DNA of 64,000 bases, taken from assembly GCF_036985505.1 (NCBI RefSeq), contig NZ_BTGQ01000002.1, positions 682,001-746,000 on the forward strand. The letters are read 5' to 3'. Below, in pieces: positions 44,989 to 52,880 of the stretch. The stretch's first letter is position 1. The number at the start of each line of letters is the position of its first letter. This stretch comes from Croceitalea sp947503285. GTDB taxonomy: Bacteria > Bacteroidota > Bacteroidia > Flavobacteriales > Flavobacteriaceae. Under the pieces are notes generated by a model. It was not told the DNA's origin, ran no database searches, and was given only the letters and a program-made list of their open reading frames with translations. The translations under genes were made by a program, and so were the position numbers.

Positions 44989-45732
44989 TTACCGTATTGT
45001 ATCTAGATTTGTATTGGACAAAATTGAATCTCTAGGTTCTAGAATGTATTTCTCGCAAATATGCTCTGTAACAGGCTTTAACTCTTTGCCGTTAACCGGA
45101 TGTTCTCCACGATAGGTAAAAAAAGTAACTTCGTTGTCGGTCTTGTCATACCACATTTCACGTTCACATTGCAATGGCCTTTTTATTTCCTTCATTTTGA
45201 GTAAAACCATTTCATCCAATTTTCGTTCATTTTCCAATCCAGAGCATCTTATTTTTTCATAATGATCATCTACCCAAATCATGCAATTCTTTTTATAATA
45301 CTTAGAGATAAAGAATGATAGTGTACCCAATAACAAGACTCCAACCACTAAACATATGGAGACCATTTTCCTGTATTTTTCTTCTTGATCACTTATCTCC
45401 TTTCGCAAACTTTTTTTTACTATTTCGCACTCAATTTTGGTCTCAAAATCTTTGAAGTCTTTATGACCTAAATATTTACAAAGAGTATTTAGAATATCAT
45501 CGGTTGGAGATTGCTTTCCTCCTTCATTAAGGATATACCCCTTGTAGTATCTAGTGAACGTATTGATGTCAATACTGAATTGAAAATTTTCCATCAACTT
45601 AATAGATAGGTACTTGGCAAGTCCATGTATTGGTTTCTTCTTTGATTCCTTCTCCGCTTTTTCAAATACTAGCTCCATTAATTCTTGGACCAGTTCCTCT
45701 TTTTCAAAACTCTTTCCTTCTTCCAAAATCAT
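44989..45732 (-). CDS. Membrane-anchored helical protein, possible regulator
   Basis: Protein of 247 residues. The N-terminal 110 residues are helical (FEKEELVQELMELVFEKAEKE, FSIDINTFTRYYKGYI, LNTLCKYLGHKDFKDFE) and resemble a small DNA-binding-like domain found before transmembrane helices in Flavobacteriia proteins. One transmembrane helix follows (about 125-145), then a C-terminal domain outside the membrane with CMIWVDDHYEKIRC and cysteines at the end. No named family recognised. It is divergent from the small lipoprotein/TPR-kinase operon, so it may regulate or respond with it. Confidence 0.7.
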   Translation of the reverse strand: MILEEGKSFEKEELVQELMELVFEKAEKESKKKPIHGLAKYLSIKLMENFQFSIDINTFTRYYKGYILNEGGKQSPTDDILNTLCKYLGHKDFKDFETKIECEIVKKSLRKEISDQEEKYRKMVSICLVVGVLLLGTLSFFISKYYKKNCMIWVDDHYEKIRCSGLENERKLDEMVLLKMKEIKRPLQCEREMWYDKTDNEVTFFTYRGEHPVNGKELKPVTEHICEKYILEPRDSILSNTNLDTIR

Positions 45733-46080
45733 CTTTTAGTTGGTTGATATTTAGCTTCCTATATGCATGTCAAATTGGTGTCGAACAAATGGGGAAAAGA
45801 TGTCGAACCAATGTCTAATCAAAACTTCAGAAACTACTTTTCATTTGCATCGAACAGTTCATGCTGTGTATAGCTAACATAGCAAAATGCAAGTGATGGT
45901 TCTTGCAGGAAGACGCAATTCAGGGTTAAAAGCCGGGGGAGTAGCTTAAAGTTACTGGATTCCCTTCCACTTCCCAAACCATAGCGTACGCAAATTTTTA
46001 ACGGGTCGCTGAACCCCGTGGTGAATCTAGATAAGCATCTGGACAGGGGCCCACTTTGTGAAATTTTAAAATAGAAAACG
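45733..46080. promoter_or_regulatory. Divergent intergenic region with three TCGAAC repeats
   Basis: This 348-base region separates the minus-strand membrane protein from the plus-strand lipoprotein/kinase operon. TGTCGAAC(A/C)AATG occurs twice, with TCGAAC at 45781 and 45803 (22 bases apart, two helical turns), and a third, looser copy ATCGAACAGTTCATG has TCGAAC at 45850. Same-face spacing suggests a regulator-binding array. No gene was found; the antisense ORF reaching into 45834-46229 is a shadow. Confidence 0.4.
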
Positions 46081-46233
46081 ATGAGCAAGAAGCTTTTATT
46101 TTTATTTGCGCTAATGGGCAGCATAACATTATTCTCATGTACTACCGAATCTTTGACAGAAGATAAATCTTTGTATGAAACGCAAAGTACTGAAGGCGAT
46201 GATGGTGATGAGGACAAAGACCCCGACAAGTAA
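46081..46233 (+). CDS. Small lipoprotein with acidic tail (50 residues)
   Basis: ATG 46081 starts MSKKLLFLFALMGSITLFSC, a lipoprotein signal with the lipid cysteine at C20, followed by TTESLTEDKSLYETQSTEG and a very acidic end (DDGDEDKDPDK). The mature part is only about 30 residues. It lies 44 bases before a TPR kinase gene, and the arrangement small lipoprotein, TPR kinase, regulator could be a sensing unit in which this peptide is the ligand or a partner. That role is inference; the gene call rests on the strong signal and intact frame. Confidence 0.7.
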   Translation: MSKKLLFLFALMGSITLFSCTTESLTEDKSLYETQSTEGDDGDEDKDPDK

Positions 46234-46277
46234 TGAATTGACCGTTTAACTAATCTTCTTTTGTTTAAATTAGAAGG

Positions 46278-48107
46278 GTGAAACTATTCGTTTTTCCCTT
46301 CTTTTTTTGCTTTCTGATGTTATTATCCTGTCAGAAAAAACCTGCTCATGATTTATCGCAAGAATCAGCCCCAGAAACCTCTTTTTTAGGTCAATTGGAC
46401 CAACGCATAAAAAGATTGGCCAAAACACAACAATTGGATAGTGCAATCATGTTGTCAAAAGAGATGGCTATAAAAGCAAAAGATTTGGGAGATTCCATCG
46501 CTTTGGCCAAGTCGCATTTTAGATTGGGATACTACAATAAAAAACTGTTCAACCATTTAGAAGCTTTTAAAAATTATGATAAGGCACTTGTACTTTATAC
46601 AGGTTTAAAAGATCAAGCACTTGCTGCGGCCATGCTCATGTCAATGGCAAATATTCAAAAGGCGATAGGTGATTTCAACGGAGCTTATATCTCTGCTACT
46701 GATGCTCTTTCCCTTCTCGAAAACGCAAGTGTAAAAGAAAAGTTTCCTGCGTACCATATTATCACAGTTTCTTTAAAAGAAGAGGGAAAAACACAACAAA
46801 GTTTGGAATGGAGTGATAGGATTAAAAAACTTTTGGAACAAAATGATGCTGTCAATATCAAGAGCCAAATCATAAATTTTGAGAATACCCGCGCCAATAT
46901 CTTGATTGATTTAAATCAATATGATGAAGCGGTTACACATTTTCAAAAATTGCTTGATGATGAAAGTATTGTTGAAAACAAGAAGGTGTATGCAATGGTT
47001 TTAACCAATCTGGCTCGTGTATTATGGCTAAAAGATAGTTTTAACAATGAAAGTGAGTCGATGTTTATGAAAGGGTTGAAAATCAGAGAAGCGATAAGCG
47101 ATGTTTCCGGACTTATTTCTAGCAATATCAATCTTGCCAAGTACCACCAAGAAAATTCTCCAGCTAAAGCACTGCAATTTGCGGAAGCTGCCTTAAAATA
47201 TTCCGAAGCACTGAACAACCCGGTTGCTCAGTTAGAGGCATTGGACTTGCTGCTATCCATAAAATCTAAAATTGGAGCCTCTGTGACCCAAGAAGTAAAT
47301 CTCTATAGTGCCAAAAATAAACACCTAAAACTGATTCAAAACAAAATCAGGGATATTTATGCGTTGACCAAATTCAATAGTGACCAACTGGAGCGTGAAA
47401 ACCTGATTCTACAAGCTGAAACTGCCAAAAAGGATAAGCAAAAGGTACTGATTTTAGTAGCACTTATCATCGTTGTTCTCGTTAGTAGTATTTTCATGAT
47501 TTATAAAAATGCCACCCGTAGAAGAGAACTTTTAGAGGCTTCTATTAAAACTGAGGCCAAGATTTCAAAGAAAGTCCATGATGAACTGGCCAATGATATT
47601 TCGGGGGTGCTGAACTATGTTGATTTATGGTATGGTGAAAAAGAGGAATCAAAAGAAAAAGTGCTTACGCATTTAAGTTCTTTGTACAAAAAGGCGAGAG
47701 ACATTTCGATTACCCATGCCCATATTGATGTTAGAGATTATGATAAGGCTTTAAGGAATTTAATTGCCCAACATCATCCTAAAGATATGCAGGTGATAAC
47801 CAGCCCAGTGAACCAAATCAATTGGAATAGTAAATCCGAAGCGAAGAAAATAGCGCTTTATAAAGGGTTACAAGAGTTGTTGGTCAACACTAAAAAGCAT
47901 TCCAAAGCTACTGATATAAGCATTGTTTTTAAAAATGAAGGCAAAAAGATAATAACCATTTATACGGACAATGGCGTTGGGTTTATGGTCACCGAGAAGA
48001 AGTTAAATGGTTTGAACAATGTGGAAACACGCATGAAAGAAAGCGATGGTAGTTTTAGTTTTGAATCAAGTAAGGGCAAAGGTTTTAGAGCCCATCTAGT
48101 TATTTAA
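46278..48107 (+). CDS. TPR-containing lipoprotein-type sensor histidine kinase (NarX/DesK type)
   Basis: Protein of 609 residues with a lipobox-like signal (LMLLSCQKK, C18). TPR repeats cover about 45-345 (SHFRLGYYNKKLFNHLEAFKNYDKALVLY). A transmembrane helix (about 391-411, KVLILVALIIVVLVSSIFMIY) leads to a cytoplasmic dimerisation helix with VHDELANDISG, where the histidine is in the HisKA_3 style, and a HATPase domain (YKGLQELLVNTKKHS, YTDNGVGF, GLNNVETRMKES, GKGFRAHLVI). It pairs with the response regulator 10 bases downstream. Unlike the two LytS-type kinases in this window it belongs to the NarX/DesK class. Confidence 0.9.
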   Translation: MKLFVFPFFFCFLMLLSCQKKPAHDLSQESAPETSFLGQLDQRIKRLAKTQQLDSAIMLSKEMAIKAKDLGDSIALAKSHFRLGYYNKKLFNHLEAFKNYDKALVLYTGLKDQALAAAMLMSMANIQKAIGDFNGAYISATDALSLLENASVKEKFPAYHIITVSLKEEGKTQQSLEWSDRIKKLLEQNDAVNIKSQIINFENTRANILIDLNQYDEAVTHFQKLLDDESIVENKKVYAMVLTNLARVLWLKDSFNNESESMFMKGLKIREAISDVSGLISSNINLAKYHQENSPAKALQFAEAALKYSEALNNPVAQLEALDLLLSIKSKIGASVTQEVNLYSAKNKHLKLIQNKIRDIYALTKFNSDQLERENLILQAETAKKDKQKVLILVALIIVVLVSSIFMIYKNATRRRELLEASIKTEAKISKKVHDELANDISGVLNYVDLWYGEKEESKEKVLTHLSSLYKKARDISITHAHIDVRDYDKALRNLIAQHHPKDMQVITSPVNQINWNSKSEAKKIALYKGLQELLVNTKKHSKATDISIVFKNEGKKIITIYTDNGVGFMVTEKKLNGLNNVETRMKESDGSFSFESSKGKGFRAHLVI

Positions 48108-48117
48108 TCACCTAAGC

Positions 48118-48786
48118 ATGTTCAAAAAAGTTCTTGTTGCAGAAGACCACGGCCTTACTGGAACAGGTTTAAAAGAAAGGCTCTCATTGTTACAAATACC
48201 CGAAGTAACAGTGGTACACTATTGTGATGATGCTCTTTTAAAGAGTAAAGGTGCGGTACAGCAAAATCAACCTTTTGATCTGGTGATTACCGACCTTTCA
48301 TTTAAAAACAGTTATAAAAATCGTAGAATCACCACCGGTGAAGCGTTGATTGCTGCTCTTAGGGAAATACAACCGAGTATTAAAATCATCGTATATTCGG
48401 TAGAACATCGAGTGGGCAAAATCAAAAGTCTTTTTGATTCCTATGCCATAAATGGTTTTGTAGGGAAAGATCGTGAAGATTTAAACGAGATTAACAAAGC
48501 CATACAAGAGACGTTTGAAGGAAGACAATATATTTCGCCATCACTTCAACAATCATTGCGAAGCGTAGAAAACCAACTGGAACTTGATGCTTATGACATA
48601 GAAGTACTGCAGTTGCTGTCCAAAGGCTACAAGCAAGAACAAATAGCTCAAAAATTCCAAGAAAGGAACTACCCGGCAAGTAGTCTCCGCAGCATTCAAG
48701 ATCGTCTTGGTAAGCTTAAAACAATTTTTGGAGCAAAAACCCCAGTGCATCTTGTCGCACAAGCCATAGAGCGAGGGTTTATTTAA
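48118..48786 (+). CDS. Response regulator with C-terminal helix-turn-helix (NarL-like)
   Basis: Protein of 222 residues. The receiver domain has VAEDHGLTGTGLKERL, phospho-acceptor D59 in DLVITDLSF, S in YSVEH and K in FVGKDRED. The C-terminal HTH (LDAYDIEVLQLLSKGYKQEQIAQKFQ ... SLRSIQDRLGKLKTIFGAKTPVHLVAQAIERGFI) resembles a LuxR/NarL output domain, although the recognition helix region is a few residues longer than usual. It is the partner of the TPR kinase. The TCGAAC repeats upstream of the small lipoprotein are candidate binding sites, from position only. Confidence 0.9.
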   Translation: MFKKVLVAEDHGLTGTGLKERLSLLQIPEVTVVHYCDDALLKSKGAVQQNQPFDLVITDLSFKNSYKNRRITTGEALIAALREIQPSIKIIVYSVEHRVGKIKSLFDSYAINGFVGKDREDLNEINKAIQETFEGRQYISPSLQQSLRSVENQLELDAYDIEVLQLLSKGYKQEQIAQKFQERNYPASSLRSIQDRLGKLKTIFGAKTPVHLVAQAIERGFI

Positions 48787-48995
48787 TATCATCTTCCGTA
48801 TAAATCTGCCAATAATTTTTTAGGATAAGGCGATGTTCGCCCCATTGCCCTTCATAAAGTAGTGTCCTGACTTGGAGGAGTTTTGGCATAGCTCAATTGA
48901 AGGGTTTATTAGTCTAGGACTTTGCGGGAAAACGCAAGGGTTTGTCTTTCGAAGGGGTTAGGTTTGGATATCCATAAATTTAAAAAACTGAACCA

Positions 48996-49265
48996 ATGGG
49001 AAATACTGTCGGATATATCTTGATTTCTTATGACGTGAACAAGCTTCATACAAGTGTTAAGTCCGCTATGGAAAAACTTGATTACAGTGATAATTTCCAA
49101 TATAAAGGGGAAACAAAAACCTATTACTTGCCTAATACTACTCTATGGCATCCACAGAAAACTTCAAATCAAGCAATTATCGATTTAAAAAACACCTGTA
49201 GAGGGTTGGGAGTAACATTGGAAAAAGCTATAGCAGTTTTAGCGAGTGAATTTAAAGCAATCTAA
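48996..49265 (+). CDS. Small protein of unknown function, first gene of membrane-protein operon
   Basis: Protein of 89 residues: MGNTVGYILISYDVNKLHT, then KETKTYYLPNTTLWHP-like text and a helical end (LGVTLEKAIAVLASEFKAI). The pattern beta-alpha-beta-beta-alpha with Y-I-L-I-S-Y-D near the start suggests a small ferredoxin-like fold, as in Cas2 or VapD, but the sequence is too short and there are no CRISPR genes, so this is only a fold guess. It lies 19 bases before the next gene and starts a run of eight plus-strand genes. Confidence 0.6.
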   Translation: MGNTVGYILISYDVNKLHTSVKSAMEKLDYSDNFQYKGETKTYYLPNTTLWHPQKTSNQAIIDLKNTCRGLGVTLEKAIAVLASEFKAI

Positions 49266-49284
49266 AGAATCAAAATATTAAATC

Positions 49285-49491
49285 ATGGCGAAATACTATG
49301 TAAACAAAAATGCACAAGCAAATGGAGACCATGAAGTCCATAAAGAGGGATGTGTTTGGTTACCTTTAGTAGGTAACAGAATTTATTTAGGAAGTTTCAC
49401 CAATTGCAAAAGTGCGGTTAGGGAAGCCAAAAAATATTATACCCAAGTTAATGGATGTTATTACTGCTCCCGCGATTGTCATACATCATAA
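49285..49491 (+). CDS. Small cysteine-rich protein with a His/Cys metal-binding pattern
   Basis: Protein of 68 residues. It reads KYYVNKNAQANGDHEVHKEGC, then RIYLGSFTNCKSAVREAKKYY and CYYCSRDCHTS. Histidines at the start and four or five cysteines spaced at the end suggest a zinc site. I recall near-identical short proteins in many Bacteroidota accessory regions, without known function. The H-x-x-H...C and C-x-x-C...C pattern recalls the HxxxxCRGL ending of the 52870-53979 protein in the same operon, so the two may share a domain type. Confidence 0.7.
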   Translation: MAKYYVNKNAQANGDHEVHKEGCVWLPLVGNRIYLGSFTNCKSAVREAKKYYTQVNGCYYCSRDCHTS

Positions 49492-49530
49492 ACTTTACTA
49501 ACACTATTCAAGTTTTAACCAATTGATTTC

Positions 49531-49764
49531 ATGGAATACAAGGTAGTCCCATTTGTTGCATCAATAGATTCAAAGAAAGGTAATTCCACGCATGTTGCGG
49601 AACAGCTTGAGGGTATTATAAAACATCACTCCAATCTAGGCTGGAATTATGTTCGTTTAGAAAGTGTTTCCACTTTCGTTCTGCCCAGTAGCGGATGCTT
49701 CGGACTTGGTGCTACACCTGGATATACAACAACTAGACAGATGGTGGTGTTTAGTAAAAATTGA
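49531..49764 (+). CDS. DUF4177-like small protein
   Basis: Protein of 77 residues: MEYKVVPFVASIDSKKGNS, VAEQLEGIIKHHSNLGWNYVRLESVSTFV, then a glycine-rich loop and QMVVFSKN. The order (strand M-E-Y-K-V, helix, G-W-x-Y-V-x-L, final strand V-V-F-x-K) is that of DUF4177 and related small domains. Function unknown. It lies between the cysteine-rich protein and the YidD-like gene, starting 39 bases after one and ending 1 base before the other. Confidence 0.65.
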   Translation: MEYKVVPFVASIDSKKGNSTHVAEQLEGIIKHHSNLGWNYVRLESVSTFVLPSSGCFGLGATPGYTTTRQMVVFSKN

Positions 49765-49765
49765 A

Positions 49766-50092
49766 ATGCGTCAGATTCTTCTAATAATTATTAAGGTATA
49801 CTGGTTCTTAATTCCAGAATCTAAACGCCGTTGCTGTATTTTTCGCGAGCCTTGCTCTCAACACGTTTATAAAATCACTTCTGCTAGGGGCTTTGGTCAA
49901 GGGTTTAAGGCTCTTATTTTCCGATATCAGAATTGTAGATATGGATATGAAATTTTTGAGAATCCTATTACGAATAAAATCCAACTGATTCTTCCCAATA
50001 AAGGGGTTATTGATGAAAATGAAATTGCAATAAGCTTATTAAATCAATACAAAAAGGAACTATTGGCAACTGTAAATCATTATGAAGACTGA
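49766..50092 (+). CDS. yidD: YidD-like membrane-protein insertion efficiency factor
   Basis: I start at ATG 49766 (108 residues), 1 base after the previous stop. The line KVYWFLIPESKRRCCIFREPCSQHVYKITSARGFGQGFKALIFRYQNC matches the YidD pattern (Y-x-x-L-I-x-P ... C-R-F-x-P-x-C-S-x-Y ... G-x-x-x-G-L ... R-x-x-C), with the cysteines kept. The last 40 residues have no counterpart in typical YidD. YidD helps YidC insert membrane proteins. Its place before several membrane-protein genes suggests service to them; this is inference. Confidence 0.7.
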   Translation: MRQILLIIIKVYWFLIPESKRRCCIFREPCSQHVYKITSARGFGQGFKALIFRYQNCRYGYEIFENPITNKIQLILPNKGVIDENEIAISLLNQYKKELLATVNHYED

Positions 50093-50723
50093 TGTGGGTT
50101 CTTTTGGCACATTACAAACTAAGATTTTACTCTTTCTAAGAGTCCTAATTTTTTTGCCTAAAATCCTTTTTCGAGCAATAATACTTCTCACAAAAGGAAA
50201 ACGCCTAGAACTACATTTCTTTAAACCTGATTCCATCTATTGTGTAGATGGCACATTGAATCAGCTATCATGGAACGTGGAAAATGCAATTATTATAATT
50301 CCCGAAAATTCTTCAAAACCATACTTCGGCCCTAATGAACAAGTATTTAAGGTAGACCATAGGAAAAAACAATTCAGCCTTACCTGTTATGGAGTGGGTA
50401 ATAAAATTAAGACCACTACTTCAATCAAAGTAATACAATTGGGAGTCAAGAATTTTGGTGAAACTTCACTAAAAAACCCTCCATTAAAGCTTAAAAACAA
50501 TTCCTTTCGAATAGCTGAGGAAAATTTAGACCCTGCGAAGACTTTATTGAAGTCAAATCCAGTTCGTTTACAGCTCAAAGTTCCACAAAAAATAAGGACA
50601 ATCACTGATGTACATATTTTAAATCAGCTTTCGAGGCTTCAAAAAGTGCAGACACTACAAGAATTAAAAGACCTAGAAAAGAAAACCAACAAAACCAATA
50701 CTTATGACAAGAGACTATTATGA
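50082..50723 (+). CDS. Membrane-anchored protein of unknown function
   Basis: Protein of 213 residues. A hydrophobic N-terminus (about 14-38, ILLFLRVLIFLPKILFRAIILL) anchors a soluble part with LTKGKRLELHFFKPDSIYCVDGTLNQLSWNVENA and IIPENSSKPYFGPNEQVFKVDHRKKQFSLTCYG, which looks like a beta-sandwich of about 100 residues. The C-terminus is charged and helical (LNQLSRLQKVQTLQELKDLEKK). No family recognised. It overlaps the YidD-like gene by 11 bases and the DUF4407-like gene by 20 bases, so expression is coupled. Confidence 0.65.
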   Translation: MKTDVGSFGTLQTKILLFLRVLIFLPKILFRAIILLTKGKRLELHFFKPDSIYCVDGTLNQLSWNVENAIIIIPENSSKPYFGPNEQVFKVDHRKKQFSLTCYGVGNKIKTTTSIKVIQLGVKNFGETSLKNPPLKLKNNSFRIAEENLDPAKTLLKSNPVRLQLKVPQKIRTITDVHILNQLSRLQKVQTLQELKDLEKKTNKTNTYDKRLL

Positions 50724-51912
50724 AAGTCCCAAACCTGGAAAAATCATGCAATGGCTTTGGAAAGCCGCAGGTTCTGACGGCTATATACTGAAAAAGAGCA
50801 CCTATTCCGATCAAGTCAAATATGCGTGTTTAGGTGGAATTGTAGTGGCGACTGGGTTTATGGCAGCTTTGGCCGGGGGATATGCCATATATACCATTTT
50901 CGAACCCAAAGGTTCCGCACTGGATGGAGGTGCCCACATTCCAACCGCAATCATGTCTTGTGCTTTTGGAGTGATATGGGGTCTTATCATTTTTAATATT
51001 GACCGGTTCATTGTTGCTGCTACCGGAAAGGGAGATGGAACTGAAGCCATTACTTGGCAAGAGTTTACAAACTCTCTTCCTCGAATTATTATGGGACTAG
51101 TAATTGCCATTACCATTTCTAAGCCCATGGAAATTCGAATGTTCAAATCTGAGATTGATGCAGAACTTCATCAAGAACAATTGGAAAAACGAAAGCAATA
51201 TGAAATTGCCACAAAGGCCAATTATGAAACCAGGTTTAATGTCATTGAGGCTGAGATAGATAAAATAGAAGAGGAAAGAAATAAATTGCTGGAGAGATTG
51301 ACTGAAGTGGAGAGTCAATATACAGAAGAAGTTCGAATAGTAAGGCCTGGTCCAAAAGCAGCAGCTCTAAAGGAACTTATGAGTTCATTAGGTGAAAAAC
51401 TAAAAACTTTCGATAAGGACAATAAAGCTGAAATGGACAGACTTACATCTGAAAAATTAAAACTAACCAAAGAACTTGATGCGGAACTTGCCAAAAACCA
51501 AGAAGTAGCTAGTGGCTTGGATGGTTTATTGGAGCGAATAAAACTAGCACATGAAATTGCTGGATTTTGGATAACATTTTTCATCACATTGCTTTTTGTC
51601 GTTATTGAGTTGACCCCAATTTTTTTCAAAATGATGCTCATTAAAAGCCCCTATGATTTTATGAGGGACAACGTTAAGGAACTCTTACGAGCGGAGGAAG
51701 GAATCCAGATTAAATACGAGTATTATAAAGATAAAAAGGGCCAGGAAAGAAATTTGGTAATTAACCATCAAGTGAAACGTAAAATTGATGAAAAAATGGC
51801 CTTAATGGCTGCTCAATCTGAACTGAGCGATTATATCATCGAAAAGTGGAAGCAACGAAAGAAAATGAGTATTGATGAAAATGTTGATGCTTTTATCTCA
51901 GAATCACAATGA
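50704..51912 (+). CDS. DUF4407-like four-helix membrane protein with coiled coil (402 residues)
   Basis: The N-terminus has GKIMQWLWKAAGSDGYILKK, then YACLGGIVVATGFMAALAGGYAIY (TM1), VIWGLIIFNIDRFIVAAT (TM2) and PRIIMGLVIAITISKPMEI (TM3). These are the phrases typical of DUF4407, including the conserved N-I-D-R and S-K-P-x-E. A 120-residue charged coiled coil (about 155-275) leads to TM4 (GFWITFFITLLFVVIELTPIFFKMM) and a charged tail. Function of DUF4407 is not established. The overlap with the next gene (ATGA), which encodes a second, shorter relative, suggests a hetero-oligomer. Confidence 0.85.
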   Translation: MTRDYYESPKPGKIMQWLWKAAGSDGYILKKSTYSDQVKYACLGGIVVATGFMAALAGGYAIYTIFEPKGSALDGGAHIPTAIMSCAFGVIWGLIIFNIDRFIVAATGKGDGTEAITWQEFTNSLPRIIMGLVIAITISKPMEIRMFKSEIDAELHQEQLEKRKQYEIATKANYETRFNVIEAEIDKIEEERNKLLERLTEVESQYTEEVRIVRPGPKAAALKELMSSLGEKLKTFDKDNKAEMDRLTSEKLKLTKELDAELAKNQEVASGLDGLLERIKLAHEIAGFWITFFITLLFVVIELTPIFFKMMLIKSPYDFMRDNVKELLRAEEGIQIKYEYYKDKKGQERNLVINHQVKRKIDEKMALMAAQSELSDYIIEKWKQRKKMSIDENVDAFISESQ

Positions 51913-52880
51913 GACTGAACAACACGTATCGTTTTTTGTGGAAAATAGTTGGGGAAGATGAACAGATACTTAGCCATTGTGGAAAGAAAACCCAAATGAT
52001 TTTTGCGATCAGTGGTTTTTTGTTTTTTGTTTTGTTCTTTTTAGGCATTCTGTCCTATAGATACGTTTTCAACGGAATTTTTAAAATTCCAACCATTTCA
52101 TGGCCTTTGGCTTTAATATGGGCCATTATCATTTTCAATATTTATAAACTAAACCTATCTACACTTTCTCCCAATAAACTAAAGTACAATACTGGATATG
52201 TAATGTCATTGTTCATCAGGATTGTCTTTATGGTTTTGGTAGGCATCACATTAATCAAGCCACTCGAAGCCCTCATCTTTAAAAGGTCACTGTCAATGGA
52301 ACTTTCAAAAGTAATAGCTGAAAAGATTGAAAATAGCAGTGAAAAATCCAATAGGTACTTTGACGTCGAGATAGCCAGCGTCGAAAAAGAATTAGCTCAA
52401 TTAAGTCAGCAGACCAATACAGGACGAATTTCAATGGGAAATGAAAAATTCGACTTTCTAAATGAAAAAAAACAAATGTTGTTGAATGAAAAAGAGAGAA
52501 CACTATCTGAGACTCATGACCTTTTTAGTCCTTCCAATTTGTTTTTTATAGGACTTTTGGTCTTCAATACAGAAAATCCTTGGGTATGGATTTTCACCTT
52601 AGGTTTTTTGGTGATTTTTCTATTACCTCTGTTCTTGAAGTTTTCCATTTCACCAAGAAGTAAATATGCCGAGGATAGAATAACTCTACAAAGACAAATA
52701 GTCCTAGAAGAATATGGTAAGTTCAAATTATTATATCCCAATTTCCTTGGAAACTTCAGTGAATCTCAAATTGTATGGGAAGAAAATTACAAGGATGCTC
52801 CTTTTAATACACAGAGAAAGCTCTATACAATAGAGTTGGGCAAAGAGGGTGATTTCTTAAACCAAATCCATGGGCTTTAA
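51909..52880 (+). CDS. Second DUF4407-like membrane protein (323 residues)
   Basis: Shorter, diverged relative of the preceding protein: LNNTYRFLWKIVGEDEQILS, then FFVLFFLGILSYRYVF (TM1), LALIWAIIIFNIYKL (TM2, with N-I-Y in place of N-I-D-R), YVMSLFIRIVFMVLVGITLIKPLEAL (TM3, keeping K-P-x-E), a shorter charged region of about 90 residues and a final hydrophobic segment WVWIFTLGFLVIFLLPLFLKF. The paired arrangement of one long and one short copy, linked by an ATGA overlap, suggests the two form one complex. Confidence 0.75.
   Translation: MRLNNTYRFLWKIVGEDEQILSHCGKKTQMIFAISGFLFFVLFFLGILSYRYVFNGIFKIPTISWPLALIWAIIIFNIYKLNLSTLSPNKLKYNTGYVMSLFIRIVFMVLVGITLIKPLEALIFKRSLSMELSKVIAEKIENSSEKSNRYFDVEIASVEKELAQLSQQTNTGRISMGNEKFDFLNEKKQMLLNEKERTLSETHDLFSPSNLFFIGLLVFNTENPWVWIFTLGFLVIFLLPLFLKFSISPRSKYAEDRITLQRQIVLEEYGKFKLLYPNFLGNFSESQIVWEENYKDAPFNTQRKLYTIELGKEGDFLNQIHGL

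Noticed and set aside
45834..46229. Minus-strand ORF of 131 codons upstream of the TPR kinase
   Set aside because: It is antisense to the small lipoprotein ORF at 46081, which has a strong signal peptide; the antisense text is Ser/Leu-rich without a domain.
48996..49265. Cas2 protein
   Set aside because: The opening YILISYD resembles Cas2, but the rest does not fit, and there are no cas1 or CRISPR repeats nearby.
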